DNA from: an uncultured Granulosicoccus sp.
GTDB lineage: Bacteria; Pseudomonadota; Gammaproteobacteria; Granulosicoccales; Granulosicoccaceae
Direction of reading: 5' to 3'
Length of the DNA: 64,000 bases
Assembly: GCA_947495035.1 (NCBI GenBank)
Contig: CANLXI010000005.1
Span: 1-64,000, forward strand
Shown: piece after piece, positions 1-9,016 of the stretch
Position numbering within the stretch: the stretch's first letter is position 1
Layout of the letters: each line of letters opens with the position of its first letter
The notes under the pieces: model-generated
What the model was told of the DNA's origin: nothing
What the model saw: only the letters and a program-made list of their open reading frames with translations
Databases searched by the model: none
Made by a program: the position numbers and the translations under genes

Positions 1-156
1 CAGTACGCGCAGATACAGACACTGCGGAATGAGCTGATCAATCGAGCCGGGCGTTTGGTGAATAATGCAGGCAAAGCTATTCTGGAGATCGGAATCAACC
101 CAAAACTCCTGGTAACCTTTCAGGCATACGAGCGATCCGCTCAAAACGCGGCGTAG
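1..156 (+). pseudogene. 3' end of a transposase, probably IS1380-type
   Basis: The first 51 codons are open and end in TAG at 154-156; no start is visible because the window begins inside the gene. The visible tail contains TLRNELINRAGRLV followed by a short basic stretch, which resembles the C-terminus of IS1380-family DDE transposases, where a similar TLR..L...GR.V motif precedes the end. I cannot see the catalytic residues, so the family call rests on a short motif. Whether the element is intact to the left is unknown. The downstream 60 bp contain a candidate terminal repeat near 203-222. Confidence 0.5.
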
Positions 157-567
157 TTTTGTCACATTGAGGCTAACCCTCTAGAGAGTGCGACCTTTCC
201 ACGGCGCACTGAGATTCTCGGGCTAGTCGATTGTCTGGTCAAAATGTTGGCTAGTCTAAATGGGTGGTGAGCGTCCAGATTCATTATGTTATAGATATTT
301 ACGGCTGCTTGGTTATCAACCGTTGTCACTAACGGTTGGTAAGTCATTTCTGCGTCGCGATTGAATCTTGTCATGGGACAGAAACAAAACGTAGATGAAG
401 TTGACAGTCAAGTACATTTTAATCTGTATGCAGGAATTTCGGATATGCCAATTTGATTGTTGATTGATAATGACCTGGCGACAGAGGAAACCACAGGAAA
501 TTGTGTGGGTAGCTGTTCGCTTGCAGCGCTATTCGAATAGTCCTGATAATCAGTGGGAGGTAGTCCA
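157..567. other. Intergenic region with candidate IS right end
   Basis: No gene is supported here. Read on the minus strand, positions 203-222 begin CCCGAGAATCTCAG, loosely like the CC-starting terminal repeats of IS1380-type elements, and the next four bases at 223-226 are CTAG, a possible target duplication. After that the sequence is more AT-rich and leads to the ribosome-binding site GGGAGG at 555-560 of the next gene. I see no clear promoter or terminator. Confidence 0.35.
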
Positions 568-3500
568 ATGAACCCCGTTGCATTGCTCGCAATCTTCGTC
601 GCCTTGTGGTCACTAACTCATTTCTGGATTGTGCCACTGTTGCAATCTGGTTGGAAGACGAAAAACTTGCATCAGAAAGTGGCAAAGATCGGCATACTCG
701 CCGCGTGTGAAAAGCTTAGAGATGCTGCTGGTGCCGCACTGCTGTCTCTGTGTCTAGTGGTGTTTCTGATCTGGTTGTTCGATCTCTTCTCAGGCATTGA
801 CCATTCGGCGGGTCAGTCCCTGATAAATGGTTTGACGAGTCTTCATCGGTCCGTTAGTGATTTCGTGGAAAACTACGCCACCACGGCTATTTGGATCGGC
901 ATCATCGGATCGGCTATCGCCTTGTATCTGGTGGCTAGACATGCCAGGTCGCGGGTGGTCGCAGCATGGACGACGAGAGCCGAACAGATTTTCGAGCAAT
1001 TGAGCGCTGATCCGAACCGTCTTCTTGCGTACGCCGATGAGCCTGAGTTGTCCGAATTGGTGGAACGGGTCGCCGGGTTGTTACGACGGCTTTCCGAGAT
1101 GGGCGTGTCCAAGGAGTTGCTGGCTGAGCGTGAGCAGTTGAGGGCGGAGCTGGGCGATCTGTTCTCTCTGACTGCGATGGAGATTGCACGCAAGGAGCTC
1201 GATGTGGAGGAGGTTCTTTCCGTGAATCAAACGCAACAGCCTGAGGATCAGCCGAATCTGCTGGCGCGCGTGCTGTCTAGCAGGCGGCTCTCGGCTGACC
1301 TTGAGCTGGTTAATCGTCCACTATCCATGCTCGTCACCGCATTGCTGGTGATCTCATTGATCGGATGGACGTCGGAGCCGCTCGCCGATAGCATGCGGCT
1401 AGCAGTGAACAACCTGCGTGTCCACTCGCTGCAGGCCGATCTCGAGCGGGAAGTCAATACGGTAGTCGAAATCGCGGAAGTCGAAGAAGACGACGGCACG
1501 GACGACGAGTTGTTTGACCTCGATGCTGCCGAACGTGTCGCTCGCGTGTCTGCGCATGTGGCGCGAGTCAGTCTTCAGCAGATGATGCAATCCGGTATTC
1601 TGGAGCGAAGCGCCGGTGTTCGGCCAGCGAGGCATTCGCGCACCGATTTCGTGCGAGCTGCCGTTCTGCGGCAAGAGATAGCATCGCCGATTGGTAGGTC
1701 GGAACGCTTGCGAGCTGCGGCCAGCGAAAGTATCGGCCCTCGTTTTCAGGAACCTGAAACGGTACTACGTCGAATCGAGCGAGATCTGGCACCCGTCCTC
1801 GAGGCCTTGGATCGACGAGACCCAGGCTTGCTGGCAAGGCTGCATCAGCGAGTGAATCAACGATACGGCATTCCCATGGGAGCTCTGGATGCGCAAGGGA
1901 ATCTCATTGCGAGAATGGTTGGGCAGACCTTCAGTGCCGGTGGTGGCAGCCTGGACAACGAGCTGGCCAGGCAAGGTGCAGATTTGGCTCGGGAAATCGG
2001 GGAGAAGGCCGTTGGAAAATGGTCAAGAGCGTACGCCAATCACTTGGTGGTAGAGACACTGCTGGGACAAGCGCACAGTGAAGTGGCCGAAAAAATGAGA
2101 TCATTCCGGTTCAGCTTGACCCCGGAATCGGAAACATTGGTACGCCAGGTGGCATCGGATTCGGCCAGAGGGTGGAGAGCCACGGCGGCGGAGGCGGTCG
2201 ATCAGCGGATTGCCAGTCAAGTGGCGCAGAGCGTTGCCGATCGCGCCCCTGTTAATCAACGCGCGGCTATCGTGAGGAATTTTGGTGGCTACTCCGAGAT
2301 TTTCCCGACAGTGGCCCAAGGTATCAGTGAAGGCCTAGGACAGGCCATTGGGCAAGATGCTCCGCGTCGATCGTCATCGACGAATTTCCGCACAGCCTCT
2401 CGAAGCTTCAAGGTGCGTGGTGTCCTCTTCGGTCAAGATCCTGAAGCAGATGATTTCGATGTGAGACAAGTCGACTGGAAGTGGCAGGGTGAAGGTCAAG
2501 TATCGTTGAGTATCGAGAACGGTGGCAGTGCCCATGAGATCGGTGTGTTTGATGCGGGCATCCTCAATCAGGCTCTGCGCTATGCAGCAGACCAGCGAGT
2601 GGTCGCTGTCACCATCACGCCGGGCGATGGGAATCTCATGTCTCGGCTGACCTACCTACACCCGGCTTTAGCCGATACGCCGTTGGGCTGTCGCGTTATC
2701 GAAGCGGACCGCCTCGTGGACTCCTTTACCTTCAACACTGAAGAATCTTTGGTCGACCCGCGATTGCGGGACATTGCCGAGCAGCGCATGGCCATCCGTC
2801 GCTGGCAATATTTCGCGATGATTGCCGAGGGCATTGCTGCGGGCGATGAGTCGTACTGCTCCGCAGCCGGGTTTCAGAATGTGGTGGCTGACGGTGTGGT
2901 AGTGCCAGAGGATCTGGCCATGCGCTCACGAGAGTTCATGGATACAGACCTCGGGGAGCAAGCTTCCTCCGTTCTGGTGGAGAAGACCTTGGCTTGCGCG
3001 GCGGGCGATCCGGTTCAGGCCGGGCAGTGCCTGTGCGACGGCTTTCAGGGAACCAGTCTGCCGATTCGTTACTGGTACCTTGAGGACCATACTTCCCAGT
3101 TCAGGGAGAAAGAACGCAGATTGGACGATAAGTTCGAGTTTGCGGCCTTGTCAGACAACGCTCTTGACCACGTTGATCTTTGGCTGCATACCACTTTTGC
3201 TGCTCGCAGTCGCTACGACGGTAGGGCCGATGAGTCCACCGCAAAGGCACTGGATTTTTCGGTGGATCAGATGAAACGCGTCAACGGTATATTGAAGGAA
3301 GAAAAGATTCCCGAATACGCGATAGAAACCCTTGGAATGTCCGCAGACGAATTCATGATTCCCTTGGGGCAGTTCCTGGTATTGCAGAGATTCTTCCGGG
3401 CATCCTTCAATGACAGACTGGGGGAACAATTTCCCTTGGGTAGGTTGATCGAGCTCGAGCAACAGACCCGGCAATACGTTGAATACCAGCCTACAATGCG

Positions 3501-3681
3501 GTGGGAGCCTGTGCCTGGTAACGAGCAGCAATTTTATCAGGCTCTTGAAGGTGCTGGCGAAGAGGCGGTTTCTCTATTCGACAACCACTACTCAGATATC
3601 TGGAACCGCATCGAAAATAACCTGCCCATGTGTGGTCCGTCCTCAACACACCACGGCGTATCAACTCTTCAACGTCCGTAG
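568..3681 (+). CDS. Large multi-pass membrane protein of unknown function (1037 aa)
   Basis: I do not recognise this protein. The ATG at 568 is preceded by GGGAGG with 7 bp spacing, which favours it over the in-frame GTG at 553. Hydrophobic segments near residues 3-22, 47-72, 107-123 and 254-270 suggest four membrane passes, all in the first quarter. The next part is acidic (VEEDDGTDDELFDLD, around residue 310), followed by a long, mostly helical, soluble region of about 700 residues with several Cys near 840 and 860-870. No catalytic motif is visible. It is isolated: IS remnant upstream, terminators downstream, and no operon partner. A role as a large envelope or signalling protein is only a guess. 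Confidence 0.75.
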   Translation: MNPVALLAIFVALWSLTHFWIVPLLQSGWKTKNLHQKVAKIGILAACEKLRDAAGAALLSLCLVVFLIWLFDLFSGIDHSAGQSLINGLTSLHRSVSDFVENYATTAIWIGIIGSAIALYLVARHARSRVVAAWTTRAEQIFEQLSADPNRLLAYADEPELSELVERVAGLLRRLSEMGVSKELLAEREQLRAELGDLFSLTAMEIARKELDVEEVLSVNQTQQPEDQPNLLARVLSSRRLSADLELVNRPLSMLVTALLVISLIGWTSEPLADSMRLAVNNLRVHSLQADLEREVNTVVEIAEVEEDDGTDDELFDLDAAERVARVSAHVARVSLQQMMQSGILERSAGVRPARHSRTDFVRAAVLRQEIASPIGRSERLRAAASESIGPRFQEPETVLRRIERDLAPVLEALDRRDPGLLARLHQRVNQRYGIPMGALDAQGNLIARMVGQTFSAGGGSLDNELARQGADLAREIGEKAVGKWSRAYANHLVVETLLGQAHSEVAEKMRSFRFSLTPESETLVRQVASDSARGWRATAAEAVDQRIASQVAQSVADRAPVNQRAAIVRNFGGYSEIFPTVAQGISEGLGQAIGQDAPRRSSSTNFRTASRSFKVRGVLFGQDPEADDFDVRQVDWKWQGEGQVSLSIENGGSAHEIGVFDAGILNQALRYAADQRVVAVTITPGDGNLMSRLTYLHPALADTPLGCRVIEADRLVDSFTFNTEESLVDPRLRDIAEQRMAIRRWQYFAMIAEGIAAGDESYCSAAGFQNVVADGVVVPEDLAMRSREFMDTDLGEQASSVLVEKTLACAAGDPVQAGQCLCDGFQGTSLPIRYWYLEDHTSQFREKERRLDDKFEFAALSDNALDHVDLWLHTTFAARSRYDGRADESTAKALDFSVDQMKRVNGILKEEKIPEYAIETLGMSADEFMIPLGQFLVLQRFFRASFNDRLGEQFPLGRLIELEQQTRQYVEYQPTMRWEPVPGNEQQFYQALEGAGEEAVSLFDNHYSDIWNRIENNLPMCGPSSTHHGVSTLQRP

Positions 3682-4003
3682 TGTATCGGAAGGTGCAAGA
3701 GGGTGAGGGATCAGAAGCGCAGGGCACCGCCTTTAGTACCGAAGGTACTGCAGCCGACAGGCGGAACCCTGGTAGATTCCGACGGCGCAGCCGACCACGG
3801 ATGGATCTCATCAATGGGTGTCCGTAGGATACATCTTGCCATCAAGGCACTGACCGAGCAGACAGGATCGCTGATCCGAAGCCGCGAGATCCGTAAATAT
3901 ATATCGTTGTAAACCGTAGTTTTACGCCGAATGGGAACGCCACTCTAAATACTAACCGGTAGTTACAGGTCATTTGAAACTAAATGCAAATCGAGTGACT
4001 AAG

Positions 4004-4028
4004 AAAAAGTCGCGCCACGCCGCGACTT
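4004..4028 (-). terminator. Rho-independent terminator of the sulfatase operon
   Basis: On the minus strand an 8-bp perfect stem AAGTCGCG/CGCGACTT (4007-4014 with 4021-4028, 6-nt loop) runs into a T-rich tail (CTTTTTCTT). It lies about 400 bp beyond the sulfatase stop codon, so the 3' untranslated region would be long. Confidence 0.6.
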
Positions 4029-4044
4029 GATCCGTTGGTTGAAC

Positions 4045-4076
4045 GAGCCCGACGTCGTATCGGTGGCTCTTCTTTT
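4045..4076 (+). terminator. Terminator-like hairpin, plus strand
   Basis: GAGCC (4045-4049) pairs with GGCTC (4065-4069), with extra CGA/TCG pairing inside after a bulge, and is followed by TTCTTTT. It faces transcription from the large membrane-protein gene that ends at 3681. Confidence 0.5.
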
Positions 4077-4434
4077 ATAGTAGATAAATTGAATGGGGCG
4101 TTGTCTTGCCGGCGGCATGGCCTTGTTCAGGGCGAGCGCGGCTCTCACCCTGATTGATAATCATCTGTGCGATTGTCATATAATGCAGCTAAGACCCTCA
4201 ATCGTCGGCAAAGCTGCCTCGCAAACCCGGAATCATCCGATGACGATTTCGAAGCAGCGCCACTCCAAGCCATTCCCATGACCGCAAGAACGCTGTGCTG
4301 AAAAAACAGTCGATTCCACCTGACTATCTGAAAGCCTTCCAAACCCTGCTATTTCTCATCACTCATTTGGTCCCCGCTGTGTATCAACCTGCCACAGCAC
4401 GAAATCCATTATCAACAGCTCCAAACCATAATCA

Positions 4435-6021
4435 TCAGGTATTGCCTCCGCACCGATCTTGTTTCTTTGCATTTCTCGGGTACTGAGGTGGAGTAACAGG
4501 GACGTAAGGATAGCGTCCGCGCTGTTTGGTTGCCGTTGTGCTTGGGTCGCTTCCACCGCGCACATAAACCTTCGACGGATCATAAGCCGGCCCAAAGTCC
4601 CACGATGGAAAGCGGCCGTGCTTCATGGCGTTCTGAACGAAGATGCGCTTGCGCTGTGATGTCCTGATACGCTGGTCGAGATCATCTTCATCCCAGCGTG
4701 CCTGCATTTCGGCAAACATCGCGTTCATGGCGTCCTGATAAGCGGGATCTTCCGACAAATTGACCAATTCAAGCGGGTCTTTTTCAAGATCAAAGAGCAT
4801 CTTCGGATCGGTCCGGCTGTGTACCAGTTTCAGGTTACCCTTGATCATGATCAGTGCGGGGGCATAGAGGCCTTCGCCGTTGAATTCAATGAATATCTTG
4901 TCGTCAGCGCTTCCACGAGCAGGTAAATCGAACAGGCTGCGCCCGTCATGAGGGGCTACATAGCTGTCGAATTTTCCATCGCTTGCAATGTCCACAAAGG
5001 TCGGCAGCAAATCAACCAGCGAGACCAGCGCGTCTTCCCGGTGGCCGGCTTTCAGTTTTGGACCCTGTGCAATCAGTGGTACCCGGACCGATGCCTCATA
5101 AGGGTTGAACTTGAACCACATACCTCGTTCTCCCAGCATTTCACCATGGTCTGATGTAATGAAAATATAGGTATTGTCCAGCTGACCAATGCTTTCAAGC
5201 GTCTCTACCAGACCGCCAATCAACTCATCGAAATGAGTGACCATCGCAAAGTAGCCACGACGCGCGTTGTAGAGTTGCTCCGGCGTGATATCGAACTCGT
5301 CTTGCCGGATGGTCAGAAAATACCTCTGCGCCCAGGGGTCGCGGTCTTCATAGGGTATATGCGCGACTTCGGGCTCCGGGATGTCGATGCCCTCATACAT
5401 GTCCCAATACTTCTTGCCAGCGACGAATGGGTTATGAGGTTGCGTGAAAGAGACATGCAGCATGAATGGCCTGTCATCAGTCGATCGCGCGTGGTTGTAC
5501 ATCTCTTGCCTGGCGGCGCTGAACACTTCCTCGTCGTAATCGATTTGGAGATTTCGCTCGCAATGCCCAGCCTCGACTACGCTCAGAAGGCTCATGACTG
5601 AAGGAGCATAGGGCTCGTCTGTCTGATCCCAATCTGCAGTCCAGGCAAAGTCGGATGGGTAGATATCCGTGGTCAAGCGCTCCTCGAACCCGTGAAGCTG
5701 ATCAGGGCCCACAAAATGCATCTTGCCGGAAAGTGTCGTCTTGTAGCCAAGCGTGCGCAAGTAGTGTGCGAAGGTCGGCTCCGATGGCAGAAATTCCGCA
5801 CCATTGTCGAATACGCCAACATCAGACGGCAATCGACCGGTCATCATCGACGCCCTCGACGGACCGCAAACCGGATTGTTGCAATAGCTGTTGGTGAAGG
5901 TTGTTCCGTTCCTGGTCATCTTGTCGATGTTCGGCGTAATGGCGTAAGGTTTGCCATAAGCGGACAGGCACAGGGCAGTCATCTGATCGGCTTGGATGAC
6001 AAGGATATTCGGGCGAGACAT
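4435..6021 (-). CDS. betC: Sulfatase, choline-sulfatase (BetC) type
   Basis: Alkaline-phosphatase-fold sulfatase of 528 residues that hydrolyses a sulfate ester, probably choline-O-sulfate or a similar small molecule. The formylglycine site is C52-x-P-S-R (NNPVCGPSRASMMTGR); metal-site residues are visible at D12 and D291-H292 (TSDHGE). The blocks KMHFVGPDQLHGFEERLTTD and YFAMVTHFDELIG match the choline-sulfatase family closely. There is no signal peptide, so it acts in the cytoplasm on imported substrate. The Cys-type active site needs a formylglycine-generating enzyme not seen here. It is the last gene of the operon, 74 bp after the TAXI protein. The substrate is uncertain because the regulator is ROK type, not the LysR-type BetR usual for betC. 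Confidence 0.85.
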   Translation of the reverse strand: MSRPNILVIQADQMTALCLSAYGKPYAITPNIDKMTRNGTTFTNSYCNNPVCGPSRASMMTGRLPSDVGVFDNGAEFLPSEPTFAHYLRTLGYKTTLSGKMHFVGPDQLHGFEERLTTDIYPSDFAWTADWDQTDEPYAPSVMSLLSVVEAGHCERNLQIDYDEEVFSAARQEMYNHARSTDDRPFMLHVSFTQPHNPFVAGKKYWDMYEGIDIPEPEVAHIPYEDRDPWAQRYFLTIRQDEFDITPEQLYNARRGYFAMVTHFDELIGGLVETLESIGQLDNTYIFITSDHGEMLGERGMWFKFNPYEASVRVPLIAQGPKLKAGHREDALVSLVDLLPTFVDIASDGKFDSYVAPHDGRSLFDLPARGSADDKIFIEFNGEGLYAPALIMIKGNLKLVHSRTDPKMLFDLEKDPLELVNLSEDPAYQDAMNAMFAEMQARWDEDDLDQRIRTSQRKRIFVQNAMKHGRFPSWDFGPAYDPSKVYVRGGSDPSTTATKQRGRYPYVPVTPPQYPRNAKKQDRCGGNT

Positions 6022-6095
6022 GGCAGAATCCTGATTATTGAAAATTTACCTTCGGCCCGCGCAACTGAGGCGAACCGAAGGGCGGAGGTGACGAA

Positions 6096-7070
6096 TCAGC
6101 CACCCGTTCTGGCGACGAACTCCTCGATACCTGGCACATTGATTTCGCGGTAGTAGCGTAATGCACCAGGGTGCAACGGAGAACCAAAACCGTTGAGGAT
6201 CGTGTCTGCGGACACTCTGCTGAACGCGTGATGTACTCCTGCCAGAGCGTCAAGATTTTCGAAAATCGCCTTGGTCATCTGATAGACCCGTTCTTCGGGT
6301 ACATCAGCCAGGATTACCAGTCCATTCGCCAGCCCGTACGTTGGGGTGTCGTCTTTGACATCTTCATAGGTGCCGCTCGGAATGGACAGCCGGAAGTAGG
6401 GTGGATAATCCGCACGCAGGGCATCAAGGAAGTCGTCTTCGACGGGAATAAGCTTCAGATCGCGCTGCGCACTCAGCTTGATCAACGGGGCAAGTGGGAA
6501 AGACCCGTTCCACAATGCAGCGTCGATGTTGCCGTCACTCAGCATGTCAACCATATCGCCCAGGCGAACCCGGAAAGGTTCAAAATCCTCACCAGCGACC
6601 TTGGCCATCAGTGCGTTTGCATCAAGCATGGAAACGCCACCCGGCTGGCCCATGCCAATGCGCTTGCCCTTGAGGTCTTCAATCGAGTTCACAGGCCCAC
6701 CTTCAAGCGCAATGATGTGCATGGCAACCGGCGCAATCGACATCCAGGCCATGACCTTGCCGGCCTCCGAGCCTTCGTAGTTCCCAGTGGCCGTATAGGC
6801 TTCATAGGCGGACAAGGACGTTGCCATCGAGGCTTCCATTTCCCCACCTTGCATCAAAGCGATATTGGCTACATAGCCTTTGGTTTCTTCGGCCGTAGCT
6901 TGCACGCCCTCCACGTTCTTGTTGATCACATCGGCGATACCTGCCGACCAGGTGTAGGCGGTACAGGTTACGGGGCAGGAGCCGATTGACAAGTAGTCCG
7001 CGGCCTGTGTGAAAGTCGGGACGACCAATGTGGTCGCTGTAAAGAGAATGATCTTGAGGTCAAGCTTCAT
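6096..7070 (-). CDS. TAXI-family TRAP transporter substrate-binding protein
   Basis: Periplasmic solute-binding protein of a TRAP-TAXI importer, 324 residues. The start at 7070 has GGAGGGAGA 8-9 bp upstream and gives a clean signal peptide (MKLDLKIILFTATTLVV...TQAADYLSIG); a longer in-frame start at 7160 would run into the permease gene. The ADYLSIG opening, the LKGKRIGMGQPGGVSMLDA ligand region and the C-terminal LHPGALRYYRE block are typical of the family. An unusual SCPVTCT with two Cys replaces the usual Gly/Thr-rich loop after the first strand, which may form a disulfide near the ligand site. It lies 35 bp after the fused permease and before the sulfatase. Confidence 0.9.
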   Translation of the reverse strand: MKLDLKIILFTATTLVVPTFTQAADYLSIGSCPVTCTAYTWSAGIADVINKNVEGVQATAEETKGYVANIALMQGGEMEASMATSLSAYEAYTATGNYEGSEAGKVMAWMSIAPVAMHIIALEGGPVNSIEDLKGKRIGMGQPGGVSMLDANALMAKVAGEDFEPFRVRLGDMVDMLSDGNIDAALWNGSFPLAPLIKLSAQRDLKLIPVEDDFLDALRADYPPYFRLSIPSGTYEDVKDDTPTYGLANGLVILADVPEERVYQMTKAIFENLDALAGVHHAFSRVSADTILNGFGSPLHPGALRYYREINVPGIEEFVARTGG

Positions 7071-7105
7071 CTGGTATCTCCCTCCGGGGTTTGATTTTGT
7101 GGTTA

Positions 7106-9016
7106 TTACCCTGTCTTGGTTTCTGTTTTTGCCAATGGTGTAGCTCGGCGTGATGTCCAATAGACAAGGGCTGCTAAAATTGCGAAGGCGGCAAGATCAA
7201 TACGCCAATCCGAGTTCATGAAGAAAATGGCGGCTATCGCAAAGATGAGACGTTTGACCATGCTCAGACGGTCAGTGAAATACCCCATCAGGGCGGCGCT
7301 GGCACAAATGCCGCCCAGGATCGCAGTGACGAAGGACAAGGTGATCTGAACCCATGTCACCTCCAGTCCCAGGATCGCGGGGTCATAAACGAAGAAGTAG
7401 GGGACTGCAAATGCTGCCATGCCAAATTTGCAGGACAGCACCGCTATTTTGAGAGGGTTGCCGTTTGCAATTGAAGCTGCAGCATAGGCTGCCAAGGCTA
7501 CGGGCGGAGTTATTGATGACAGCATTGCTGAATAGAGAACAAAGAGATGCGCCGCCAGTAGGCTGACGCCGAGGTCTACCAATGCAGGGGCCACCAGTGT
7601 GGCAACCAGGATGTAGGCCGCTGCGGTCGGTAGGCCCATGCCCAGAACAAGACAGGTCAGCATCGTCAAAACCAGCGCCAGAGGCAGCGAGCCGCCCGAA
7701 AATGCGACAACCAGGGTCGAGAACTTCAGTCCGATACCCGTCAACGTGATGATCCCGATGATTACACCTGCAGCGGCACAGGCCAGAGCGACGGGGATAA
7801 CCGCGTTGGTGGCAGCGATACAGGTATCGACAATCCGGCGCGGAGTGAGGGCAGTTGCCCTGTTCAAGTAGCTAACCATGGTGGAGGCCACGATCGCCCA
7901 GAATGACGACAACATGATCGAATTGCCGTTAAGCAGCATGCTGACGAAAACCGGTAATGGGATCAGAAGGTAGGAATGCTTGAGGATCGACCCCCATTCC
8001 GTAATCGAATCTGCATCACGTAAGGCCGGGATGTTGCGCTTGATGGCCTCGAAATGGACCATTGCCAGTAGAACGGCGTAGAAGATTACCGCTGGCAGGA
8101 ACGCGGCTTTGGCGATAGTCAGATAGGAGGTTTCGGTGAATTCCGCCATGATGAAGGCCGCCGCGCCCATGACTGGCGGCATCAATTGCCCACCGGTAGA
8201 CGACACGGCTTCAATTGCTCCAGCTGCTTCCTTGCGGTATCCACTTTTACGCATCAGAGGGATCGAGATTGGTCCCGTTGTCAATACGTTGGCAACCGCA
8301 GTACCCGAAATCATGCCCATCAGGCTGGATCCGACAACTGCCGCCTTCGCGGGCCCACCGCGCATCCGTCCGGTAAGAGCGGTCGCAAAATCCATCAATA
8401 CCTGACCTGCGCCGGTCTTCTCGAGTAAAGCGCCGAGCACAACGACTCCAGTAACAAAAGTCGCACTCACGCCCAGCGGTGTGCCGAAGATGCCACCCCC
8501 TCCGAGATAGATCTGTGATGCTACCCGCTGAAGTGAATAGCCACGATGCGCCAGTGGGGCGGGCAAATAGGACCCAAATAGTCCATAGAGAATGAAAATG
8601 CTGGCAAGCAGGATGATTGGCCAACCGATGGTGCGGCGACAGGCATCGAACAGGGCAATGACTAGTATGGCGCCAAAATAGATCTCGTATTGCGTTATCG
8701 ACCCGTACCGATTGTTGATCGCATCGAAATTGAACAGTTGATGGCCCGTCGCAATTACTGATCCGACGAGCATGAGAATGATCCAGGCCTGCCTGATCAG
8801 AACAGCCGGGCCTTGTGCATTGTCGGTATCGCGGAGGAGTGTCGCCTTGAGAGACATTGAGAAAACGAGGATCATCACAAGCAAAAGATGAGCGCTACGT
8901 TGGATGCCATCCGGATAGACGCCAAAGAAAGCGGTATAAAGCGTTAATCCGACAAGGATTACTGCAGTAATCGAGATGACAAGCGAGAGAGCTTTGGCGT
9001 ACGCCGAATCACCCAT
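7106..9016 (-). CDS. TRAP transporter fused permease (4TM/12TM, DctQM type)
   Basis: Inner-membrane permease of a TRAP-TAXI system, 636 residues, in which the small DctQ-like and the large DctM-like parts are fused. The first roughly 170 residues hold four hydrophobic spans; the rest carries the DctM core with GGQLMPPVMGAAAFIMAEF and TCLVLGMGLPTAAAYIL, both diagnostic. I choose the ATG at 9016 because AGAGG lies about 8 bp upstream; it overlaps the ROK stop by 8 bp, suggesting translational coupling. Uptake is driven by an ion gradient and depends on the TAXI protein encoded next. Confidence 0.92.
   Translation of the reverse strand: MGDSAYAKALSLVISITAVILVGLTLYTAFFGVYPDGIQRSAHLLLVMILVFSMSLKATLLRDTDNAQGPAVLIRQAWIILMLVGSVIATGHQLFNFDAINNRYGSITQYEIYFGAILVIALFDACRRTIGWPIILLASIFILYGLFGSYLPAPLAHRGYSLQRVASQIYLGGGGIFGTPLGVSATFVTGVVVLGALLEKTGAGQVLMDFATALTGRMRGGPAKAAVVGSSLMGMISGTAVANVLTTGPISIPLMRKSGYRKEAAGAIEAVSSTGGQLMPPVMGAAAFIMAEFTETSYLTIAKAAFLPAVIFYAVLLAMVHFEAIKRNIPALRDADSITEWGSILKHSYLLIPLPVFVSMLLNGNSIMLSSFWAIVASTMVSYLNRATALTPRRIVDTCIAATNAVIPVALACAAAGVIIGIITLTGIGLKFSTLVVAFSGGSLPLALVLTMLTCLVLGMGLPTAAAYILVATLVAPALVDLGVSLLAAHLFVLYSAMLSSITPPVALAAYAAASIANGNPLKIAVLSCKFGMAAFAVPYFFVYDPAILGLEVTWVQITLSFVTAILGGICASAALMGYFTDRLSMVKRLIFAIAAIFFMNSDWRIDLAAFAILAALVYWTSRRATPLAKTETKTG

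Larger units (their letters stand above)
3682..4434. other. 753-bp intergenic region with two terminators
   Basis: No gene is supported; the short open frames here lack ribosome-binding sites and family motifs. It separates a plus-strand gene from the 3' end of the minus-strand sulfatase operon and carries terminator-like hairpins on both strands near 4004-4076. Positions 3854-3873 hold CCGAGCAGACAGGATCGCTG, which recurs with one mismatch at 13894-13913. A small perfect hairpin (AGTACC/GGTACT) lies at about 3735-3749. Confidence 0.5.
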
